Of a DNA stretch of 64,000 bases, positions 57,658 through 64,000 are shown in pieces. The notes beneath the pieces were generated by a model. It was not told the origin of the DNA and did no database searches. It was given only the letters and a program-made list of their open reading frames with translations. The position numbers were made by a program, and so were the translations under genes. Positions within the stretch are counted from its first letter, which is position 1. Each line of letters starts with the position of its first letter. This DNA is from Alphaproteobacteria bacterium (lineage in GTDB: Bacteria; Pseudomonadota; Alphaproteobacteria; Rhizobiales; Hyphomicrobiaceae): positions 25,588 through 89,587 of the forward strand of contig JAHZKP010000131.1 of the NCBI GenBank assembly GCA_022600345.1. The letters run 5' to 3'.

Positions 57658-58542
57658 TCACTGACGGGGCGCAGCGGTCGCCATGGGCCGGATCAGGAAG
57701 ACGGCGGCCATGACCAACCCAATCCCGACCAATTGCAGGCCGATAAGTTGTTCGCCGAACATGATGGCGGCCATCAGAGCCGTGGTGGCGGGGACCAGAT
57801 AGAACAGGCTCGTCACCTTCGAGACGGCGCTGGCTCGGATCAGCATCATCAGCAGCAGGATTGCTCCGATCGACAAGACGACGACAAGCCAAGCAGTTGC
57901 CAGCCAGAATTCCAGTGTCCAATCGACCTTCATGGTCTCTGTTGAAAGCGCCAAAACAGCGGCTGAAATGAAAGCTCCAGCATACTGATAAATGGTCAGG
58001 GTCAGCAGGCTGCCACTCATTCCGTGCCGCTTCTGATTGAGCGTGCCAAACGTGATGCCGGCAAGGGCGGCCAGAACGCTGGCGAGCGCGGCGAGACTGA
58101 GAACGTCGCCGGCGGCGCTACCTGAAAGCTTGGGGCCGAGCACCAACAACACGCCGCACAGCCCGATTCCCAGTCCGGCTATATGGCGCGGGCCTGGCCA
58201 TTCGCCAAGCAGCGGGCCAGCCAGGATCGCTGTCAGGATCGGCTGGGTGGAGACGATCACCGCGACGACGCCAGCGGGCATGCCTTCGCTCAGTGCCCAC
58301 AACACGCCTCCAATATAGACCGTGTGGATGAGGAATCCGGTCATTGCCGCATGAATGGCGATTCGAGGAGACGGCCAATCCCTGCGTGTTGCGATTGCCC
58401 AGGGTAGAAGCAACGCCAAGACCAGTGCGAAGCGAATTGTCAGGAATGTGAACGGTTCAGCGTATTCGCCGCCGACCTTGGAGCCGATGAAGCCAGTCGA
58501 CCAAAGCAGGACGAACAGGACAGGTGCGATGCGCAGGAGCAT
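57658..58542 (-). CDS. EamA/DMT-family transporter
   Basis: The 294-residue product has ten membrane helices in two EamA repeats, with the typical first-repeat opening (LFVLLWSTGFIGSKVGGEYAEP) and AVIVSTQPILTAILAGPLLGE in helix 4. Members export amino acids or other small metabolites. The substrate is unknown. Confidence 0.88.
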   Translation of the reverse strand: MLLRIAPVLFVLLWSTGFIGSKVGGEYAEPFTFLTIRFALVLALLLPWAIATRRDWPSPRIAIHAAMTGFLIHTVYIGGVLWALSEGMPAGVVAVIVSTQPILTAILAGPLLGEWPGPRHIAGLGIGLCGVLLVLGPKLSGSAAGDVLSLAALASVLAALAGITFGTLNQKRHGMSGSLLTLTIYQYAGAFISAAVLALSTETMKVDWTLEFWLATAWLVVVLSIGAILLLMMLIRASAVSKVTSLFYLVPATTALMAAIMFGEQLIGLQLVGIGLVMAAVFLIRPMATAAPRQ

Positions 58543-58562
58543 TTCGGCGGCTCGCAGTTGGA

Positions 58563-58598
58563 CAAAAATAGACCCGTCCGCAAATTTGCGAACGGGTC
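58563..58598 (-). terminator. Rho-independent terminator of ccr
   Basis: In the leftward direction GACCCGTTCGCAAA/TTTGCGGACGGGTC pairs with one 2-nt mismatch, followed by TATTTTTG. It lies about 60 bp after the ccr stop. Confidence 0.85.
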
Positions 58599-58658
58599 AT
58601 TTGGTGTGCTGACTTCAGATTACGCAACGGCGGCTTTCGTCGTGTTGCGGACTGCCTG

Positions 58659-59990
58659 TTATCCGGCGAAGCGCGACTGGCTGGCTTCGCGGGTGTCTTC
58701 CAGGGTGCGCAGGCCCGTCGTTGGAGCCGACACCAGCACGGACATGTTGCCGGGCTTGTGCTCATTGTTCCACATGCGCATGTGGGCCTTGGGGATCTGG
58801 GCCCATGGGAAGACTTCCGACATGCACGGATCGATGCGTCGTTCAATGACCAGCTTGTTGGCCTGGGCTGCCTGCTTGAGGTTGGCGAAGTGCGAACCTT
58901 GCACGCGCTTCTGGTGCATCCACAGGTAGCGGGCGTCCATCGTCAGGTTGTAGCCGGTGGTGCCCGCACAGATGACGACCATACCGCCGCGCTTCACAAC
59001 GAGGACGGAGACCGGGAAGGTTGCTTCGCCTGGGTGTTCAAAGACGCAATCGACGTTGACGCCCTTGCCGGTGATGTTCCAGATGCCTTTACCGAAGTTG
59101 CGGGCCGCCTTCATCCAATCGTTGAATTCAGGCGTGTTGACCTTGGGAAGCTGGCCCCAGCAGCCCTTGTAGTCCTTGCGGTTGAGGACCCCTTTGGCCC
59201 CCAGTTGCATGACAAAGTCTCGTTTATCGTCTTCGGAGACGACGCCGATTGCATGAGCGCCGGCTGTGGCGCACAACTGAACGGCCATTGATCCCAAACC
59301 GCCAGAAGCGCCCCAGACGAGCACGTTATGGCCAGGACGCAGGATGTGCGGACGGTGGCCGAAAAGCATACGGTAGGCGGTTGCCAACACAAGTGTGTAG
59401 CTGGCGCTTTCCTCCCAGGTCAGGTGCTTAGGACGGGCCAGAAGCTGGCGGTCCTGGACGCGGCAGAACTGTGCGAAAGAACCATCTGGTGTCTCGTAGC
59501 CCCAGATGCGCTGCGATGGCGAGTACATTGGGTCGCCGCCGTTGCATTCCTCGTCGTCGCCATCGTCCTGGTTGCAGTGCACAACGACTTCGTCGCCAAC
59601 TTTCCAGCGTTTCACTTTGGAACCGACGGCCCAAACGATGCCTGAAGCATCCGATCCGGCAATGTGAAGGGACTGTTTGTGGACGTCGAACATCGAGACG
59701 GGGGTGCCAAGTGAGGCCCAAATGCCGTTATAGTTAACGCCGGCGGCCATCACGAGTACGAGTACATCGTGGCTGTCGAGCTCCCACGTGGGAACGACCT
59801 CGACCTGCATCGCCGAATCGGGCGGACCTTCGCGATCCTGGCGGATTGTCCAGGCGTACATGTTCTTTGGTACGTGGCCCAGCGGCGGAATCTCACCGAC
59901 TTCGTACAGGTCCTTTTTGGGCGCTTCGGAAGCTGGCGCACCGTTCTCATTGGCAACTTCTGACTGCGCGGCAGCGCCTTGGCTCGACAT
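58659..59990 (-). CDS. ccr: Crotonyl-CoA carboxylase/reductase
   Basis: The 443-residue medium-chain dehydrogenase converts crotonyl-CoA, CO2 and NADPH to (2S)-ethylmalonyl-CoA, the key step of the ethylmalonyl-CoA pathway. It has the Ccr-specific N-terminus (YEVGEIPPLGHVPKNMYAWTIRQDREGPP), NYNGIWAS, the CNQDDGDDEECNGGDPMYSPSQRIWGYE loop and the Rossmann WGASGGLGSMA. ATG 59990 is preferred; the open frame reaches 60185 but has no homology. Its terminator is at 58563-58598. Confidence 0.95.
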   Translation of the reverse strand: MSSQGAAAQSEVANENGAPASEAPKKDLYEVGEIPPLGHVPKNMYAWTIRQDREGPPDSAMQVEVVPTWELDSHDVLVLVMAAGVNYNGIWASLGTPVSMFDVHKQSLHIAGSDASGIVWAVGSKVKRWKVGDEVVVHCNQDDGDDEECNGGDPMYSPSQRIWGYETPDGSFAQFCRVQDRQLLARPKHLTWEESASYTLVLATAYRMLFGHRPHILRPGHNVLVWGASGGLGSMAVQLCATAGAHAIGVVSEDDKRDFVMQLGAKGVLNRKDYKGCWGQLPKVNTPEFNDWMKAARNFGKGIWNITGKGVNVDCVFEHPGEATFPVSVLVVKRGGMVVICAGTTGYNLTMDARYLWMHQKRVQGSHFANLKQAAQANKLVIERRIDPCMSEVFPWAQIPKAHMRMWNNEHKPGNMSVLVSAPTTGLRTLEDTREASQSRFAG

Positions 59991-60359
59991 TTGTATAGCT
60001 ACTCCCAATCGTTGATCACTAGCGTTCCGCCTCCAACGGGGTGAGTCCCCGATGCCGGCCCGGAATCCTAGTCTGAACTTCACGTGTTTGAGTTCCAGGT
60101 TCGCAAACGCTTGCCCGCCTTTACCCCAAGGCAGGCGTCGGGTCCAGAACTCGGGCGGTGTGTCTGCCGTATTGCGGCGCGGCATTTAGAGCGTGACTTG
60201 ACACCTGTGGCAAGCCCCTTATCGGGGGCAGCAGGGTCGGGAAACGCGAAATCGCTTATGAAAATTTAATCGGTTGCTGGGATAATCGTGACTAATTCAG
60301 CATCCTGACAGAGTATCCGAAAGCTTGGATACGCCAGCCAGTTAACGGGTTCCCGCGCC
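59991..60359. other. Divergent region upstream of ccr, 369 bp
   Basis: It separates ccr from the small membrane protein gene and probably carries the ccr promoter. No strong regulatory palindrome was recognised. Confidence 0.3.
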
Positions 60360-60725
60360 ATGATGGACCTCTTCTTCAAGATTATCGACGTATCGGACCA
60401 GTCGTTCTTCCTCATCGTCGGGCTTTGCGTTATCGCTGCGGCCTTGATGCGAGAAATTCTTGGCGGCATCTATATCGCGGCTGCGGCTGTGCCGATCTAT
60501 GTCTTTGCCTCGCTGAGCTGCCTTTATCTGTTTCGGGTCAAGCACCTCGTTGTCGTGGCCGACGAAGACATCGAGGCGATCATTGCCGCATCCGTCGGCG
60601 TTACGCTGGTATTTTTGTGCTCGCTTGTGATTGTCGACATTTTCCGCTCGATTACCGGCTGGAACGTCAAGCGGATCATCAAGAGCCGCAAGCTGTTAAA
60701 TGCGGATCGCAACTCCCAGTCGTAA
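60360..60725 (+). CDS. Small membrane protein between ccr and ecm
   Basis: The 121-residue product has three membrane helices at about 14-36, 38-60 and 74-98, then a basic amphipathic tail (WNVKRIIKSRKLLNADRN). An acidic DEDIEA segment precedes helix 3. No recognised family. Its position between two ethylmalonyl-CoA genes is suggestive but it is in its own unit. Confidence 0.62.
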   Translation: MMDLFFKIIDVSDQSFFLIVGLCVIAAALMREILGGIYIAAAAVPIYVFASLSCLYLFRVKHLVVVADEDIEAIIAASVGVTLVFLCSLVIVDIFRSITGWNVKRIIKSRKLLNADRNSQS

Positions 60726-60772
60726 CTGGCAACGACGACTAGATTATTTCCGCTTCAGGCGAAATCCCACTT

Positions 60773-60913
60773 CCGGCCCGCGCCCCCGTTGTTAAAGTCC
60801 ACACTTCCCTTGCTCAACACTGCGCAAGCTTGTGTTGACGTCCCAAGGTCGTGTGGAGCAGCCGACCGCCCAAATCAATCGTATCTTGTGACGTTCGGGC
60901 GAGCGCACGGGCG
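60773..60913. repeat. Interspersed hairpin repeat, copy B (longest)
   Basis: It combines the left module of copy C (GTCCACACTT, then the TCAACAC/GTGTTGA inner hairpin) with the right module of copy A (CCCAAGGTCGTGTGGAGCAG, then CGACCGCCCAAA.CAATCGTA). It lies in the 457-bp gap before ecm. Confidence 0.72.
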
Positions 60914-61069
60914 TACTTTGCCAAAGCTTTAACAGGCTGTTGAAGGTTATAGCCGGGGCCAACCGGTCGCCGCGCACCATCCGTTTTCCAGATTCGGCAT
61001 TTTGATTCCGGTTTGCGCTACACAGCCCGGGCGCTATAGAGTTCTGCTTCGATTACACGACTTGGAACA

Positions 61070-61123
61070 CTAGTGGTCCGTCTCCGACACGCAGCACTCG
61101 AAGTGTCTACGCCGGCCCACTAG
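61070..61123. repeat. CTAGTG-bounded palindromic element 3 (MITE-like), 54 bp
   Basis: The ends CTAGTGG...GACAC and GTGTC...CCCACTAG are imperfect inverted copies. It shares the CTAGTG termini with elements 1 and 2 but is shorter, and lies 60 bp before the ecm start. Confidence 0.55.
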
Positions 61124-61182
61124 CCAACTTATTGATTGTGTTTTGAATTCACAGACATTGCTCCATCTAACTGCGGAGACAA

Positions 61183-63246
61183 GTGCCTGATTCGAAACAC
61201 CAGCCGAGAGCGAGCGGAATGAGCGACAGAACGACGGGTAAACCAACTTCGGCGGCACCAGCAGGCGGATCGGAAGCTGCCACTTCCCGCGACAAGCCGT
61301 GGATCTTTCGCACTTATGCCGGCCACTCGACGGCTGCCAAGTCGAATGAGCTCTACCGCAAGAACCTGTCGAAGGGACAAACGGGCCTTTCCATTGCCTT
61401 CGATCTGCCCACTCAGACCGGGTATGACAGCGACCACGAGTTGGCTCGAGGTGAGGTTGGCAAGGTCGGCGTTCCGGTCAGTCACCTGGGCGACATGCGG
61501 GCCCTACTCGATGGCATCCCGCTCGATAAGATGAATACGTCGATGACGATCAATGCCACCGCTGCATGGCTATGGTCGCTTTATATTGCCTTTGCCGACG
61601 AGCAGGGCGCACCGCGCGGCTCGCTGACCGGCACCATCCAAAACGACATCATCAAGGAATATCTCTCGCGCGGAACCTACGTTTTCCCGCCTGAGCCCTC
61701 GTTGCGGCTGATCAAGGACACGATCGTGTTCGGCTACAAGGAAGTGCCGAAATGGAACCCGACCAATGTGTGCTCGTATCACCTGCAGGAAGCCGGTGCG
61801 ACGCCGAAACAGGAACTGGCCTTCGCGCTTGCCACCGGAATTGCCGTTCTCGACACGGTGAAGGCATCAGGGGCAGTTGCTGAAGAAGACTTCGGGCGCG
61901 TCGTGGGGCGTGTTTCGTTCTTCGTCAACGCAGGCCTGAACTTCGTCACCGAAGTCTGCAAAATGCGCGCGTTCACCGAACTGTGGAACGAAATTACCGC
62001 CGAGCGCTACGGCGTGACCGACCCGAAATTCCGCCGGTTCCGATATGGTGTGCAGGTCAACTCGCTGGGGCTGACCGAACAGCAGCCCGAAAACAACGTC
62101 TACCGTATTCTGATCTCGATGCTGGCCGTTACGCTGTCAAAGAACGCGCGGGCACGGGCAGTCCAGCTTCCCGCCTGGAACGAGGCGCTGGGGCTGCCGC
62201 GTCCCTGGGACCAGCAATGGTCGCTTAGAATGCAACAGATCGTGGCCTATGAGACCGATCTTTTAGGCTTCGGCGACATCTTCGATGGCTCAAAAGAAAT
62301 CGAAGCCAAGGTTGGCTCGCTGAAAGAAGAAGCGCTGGCGGAGTTGGCGGCCATCGACAAGATGGGCGGGGCTGTTGCTGCCATCGACTACATGAAGCGC
62401 AAGCTGGTGGAGAGCAACTCGCAGCGGCTGCGCAATATTGAATCAGGCGAGCAGGTCGTTGTCGGCGTCAATAAATGGACGGAGACCGAGCCATCGCCGC
62501 TATCGGCTGGCGAAGGTGCGATTCAGGTTGTCGATCCGGCGTTCGAAGCCGAACAAGTGGCCAAGTTGAAAGCCTGGAGGGAAGCGCGCGACCAGAAAGC
62601 AGCCGATGCTGCGCTGGCCGAACTGGACGCTGCGGCCAAGGAAGGCCGCAACATCATGGAAGCCTCGATTGCCTGCGCCAAGGCCGGTGTGACGACGGGC
62701 GAGTGGGGCGGTCAGCTTCGCAAAATCTTTGGCGACTACCGGGCGCCGACCGGGGTTTCGCAGTCGGGCCGCACGAGTGATGGCGGGCGCATCGAGGAGG
62801 TTCGCGCCTCTGTTGAGGCTGCCAGCGAGCAGATCGGACGGCGGGTCAAGTTCCTGGTCGGCAAGCCGGGACTTGACGGGCATTCAAACGGTGCCGAGCA
62901 GATTGCCGTTCGGGCGCGCGATTGCGGAATGGAGGTTGTTTACGAAGGCATCCGCCTGACGCCTGCGCAGATCGTTCGCGCTGCTGTCGACGAAAGCGTG
63001 CATGTTGTTGGGCTCTCAATCCTCTCAGGCAGTCATGTTCCACTCGTCAAAGACGTTTTGGAGAAGATGCGCGCTGAAGGCATCGAAGATGTCCCGCTGA
63101 TCGTCGGCGGCATCATTCCGCCCGAGGACGCAGCCCAGCTCAAGGCGCTTGGCGTTGCTGCGGTTTATACGCCGAAAGATTTCCAGCTCAACGACATCAT
63201 GGCTGATATCGTGAGGCTGGTTGCGGGGCGGGCTGAGGCTGCTTGA
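61183..63246 (+). CDS. ecm: Ethylmalonyl-CoA mutase (B12-dependent)
   Basis: The product has 687 residues if the GTG at 61183 is used (GGAG four bases upstream); ATG 61219 is an alternative. It rearranges ethylmalonyl-CoA to methylsuccinyl-CoA. Residues 30-550 form the mutase barrel (FRTYAGHSTAAKSNELYR, AFDLPTQTGYDSDH, SMTINATAAWLWSLYIA). The C-terminal B12-binding domain has DGHSNG with His567 as base-off cobalt ligand, then YEGIRLTP and LSILSGSH. Also called meaA; the single-chain form and neighbouring ccr and mcd distinguish it from methylmalonyl-CoA mutase. Confidence 0.93.
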   Translation: MPDSKHQPRASGMSDRTTGKPTSAAPAGGSEAATSRDKPWIFRTYAGHSTAAKSNELYRKNLSKGQTGLSIAFDLPTQTGYDSDHELARGEVGKVGVPVSHLGDMRALLDGIPLDKMNTSMTINATAAWLWSLYIAFADEQGAPRGSLTGTIQNDIIKEYLSRGTYVFPPEPSLRLIKDTIVFGYKEVPKWNPTNVCSYHLQEAGATPKQELAFALATGIAVLDTVKASGAVAEEDFGRVVGRVSFFVNAGLNFVTEVCKMRAFTELWNEITAERYGVTDPKFRRFRYGVQVNSLGLTEQQPENNVYRILISMLAVTLSKNARARAVQLPAWNEALGLPRPWDQQWSLRMQQIVAYETDLLGFGDIFDGSKEIEAKVGSLKEEALAELAAIDKMGGAVAAIDYMKRKLVESNSQRLRNIESGEQVVVGVNKWTETEPSPLSAGEGAIQVVDPAFEAEQVAKLKAWREARDQKAADAALAELDAAAKEGRNIMEASIACAKAGVTTGEWGGQLRKIFGDYRAPTGVSQSGRTSDGGRIEEVRASVEAASEQIGRRVKFLVGKPGLDGHSNGAEQIAVRARDCGMEVVYEGIRLTPAQIVRAAVDESVHVVGLSILSGSHVPLVKDVLEKMRAEGIEDVPLIVGGIIPPEDAAQLKALGVAAVYTPKDFQLNDIMADIVRLVAGRAEAA

Positions 63247-63272
63247 TGGGGGGCTGATCGCGACTCTGGCGT

Positions 63273-63881
63273 TTAACGCCGCCGGCGCCTCTTATTGTTG
63301 GCCATCTTCTGCTTGGCCTCGCCCTTTTTTTTAGTGGGATGGTCAAGTGCGGGTGCTTCTGAGTTGCGCAAAAATACTGCCAGCAAAAGAGGCGCAAGAA
63401 ACATTCCATAGAGGCCATGAGCGGCAGCAACAAGCCGACCGATTGGGCAGGGCTGAAAGTCGCCGTAGCCCAATGTCGAGAATGTGACCATCGAAAAGTA
63501 CAAGTAGTCTCTTGGTGCTACGATGACGCCCTCGGAAGAGCCCCTAATCCCGAAAAATGCGGCGAACATTAAAGCCTGCAACACAATCAGGAAGACTAAT
63601 GCTCCGGCCACGTTTGCGATGCCATAAACCCCGAACCACGTTGGTCGCGGATACATTTCCAATGCTCGACTCGCTGCAGCCAATAGGAAATAGGAATAGG
63701 CAAGAATTGTTGATAACAGTAAGGCTTGCTGCATTGGCTCGTTTGGGAGACCCTCCGCACAAACTTGCCGAACCTCGACTACGTTGAGTAGCCAAGCCGT
63801 CAACACAACTGCCCCGGTCCAGGGAATTAGGGCATGGAGCCTCAAAAAGATCATGCTCTTTGCTCCATTCCATCCAAGCAA
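63273..63881 (-). CDS. Two-transmembrane-pore potassium channel-like protein
   Basis: The 202-residue product has four to five hydrophobic segments and a pore loop FSTLGYGDF with the GYG selectivity filter of Ion_trans_2 channels. The C-terminal tail is very basic (KKKGEAKQKMANNKRRRRR). No cytosolic ligand domain is present, so gating is unknown. The gene is convergent with ecm. Confidence 0.82.
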   Translation of the reverse strand: MLGWNGAKSMIFLRLHALIPWTGAVVLTAWLLNVVEVRQVCAEGLPNEPMQQALLLSTILAYSYFLLAAASRALEMYPRPTWFGVYGIANVAGALVFLIVLQALMFAAFFGIRGSSEGVIVAPRDYLYFSMVTFSTLGYGDFQPCPIGRLVAAAHGLYGMFLAPLLLAVFLRNSEAPALDHPTKKKGEAKQKMANNKRRRRR

Positions 63882-64000
63882 GGTCGCTTGAGTAAATTTT
63901 TGTGAGGCGCGCAGGCTCTCGGTGATTTTTCTGAAGAAAAATGCACCTGCCGCTGCACCGGAGTCGGTTGTTGAAATGTTGCACTCGCTTTGCTGAAGCA

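Overview
The window looks like a chromosomal segment of an alphaproteobacterium, most likely of the order Hyphomicrobiales (Rhizobiales). Three enzymes of the ethylmalonyl-CoA pathway (Mcd, Ccr, Ecm) occur with phaA, phaB and phaR, and the housekeeping genes (polA, rpmF, ispA, ispG) have alphaproteobacterial form. Genus cannot be fixed from the sequence alone; a Hyphomicrobium-like organism is a guess.

Bases 1-28,500 are an accessory region with two unusual gene blocks. (a) A TIR-domain gene runs off the left edge. It is followed by a co-directional run at 589-11,967: a CAP-domain protein, a Cys-rich DUF4189-like exported protein, a vWA protein, a one-piece ABC transporter (LolD-like ATPase fused to a MacB/FtsX-like permease), two unrecognised exported proteins and a second vWA protein. 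(b) A divergent TIR/CHAT locus occupies 12,519-28,055. The minus arm carries a TIR-TM-TPR protein, a 1,704-residue Sel1-repeat/CHAT protease and a helical-repeat protein. The plus arm carries a small exported protein, a second giant CHAT protease and an exported partner protein. The region ends at the 3' side of tRNA-Arg(CCG), next to a decayed IS3-family transposase remnant. This is the usual position of an integrated island, although no integrase is visible.

Bases 28,500-39,900 carry a small conserved gene, polA, a hypothetical gene, a small membrane protein, a two-domain AAA+ ATPase, a divergent AraC-type regulator/cytochrome P450 pair, a DUF6157 gene and a secreted GYxxG-repeat protein.

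Bases 39,900-64,000 are mostly central carbon metabolism. phaA-phaB (minus) face phaR (plus). A PAS-GGDEF-EAL protein follows, then an intergenic zone dense in structured repeats, then rpmF, ispA, a basic repeat protein, ispG, mcd, a proline-rich protein with two helix-hairpin-helix-like domains, a YihY-family protein, an EamA transporter, ccr, a small membrane protein, ecm and a two-TM potassium-channel-like gene. PhaA and PhaB supply (R)-3-hydroxybutyryl-CoA, the branch point between polyhydroxybutyrate storage and the Ccr-Ecm-Mcd route of C2 assimilation.

Intergenic DNA between 43 and 47 kb and at 60.8-61.1 kb contains at least two families of short palindromic elements, one of which shows covariation in its hairpin stem. 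Starts were chosen by Shine-Dalgarno fit and signal-peptide position and are inferences where noted.
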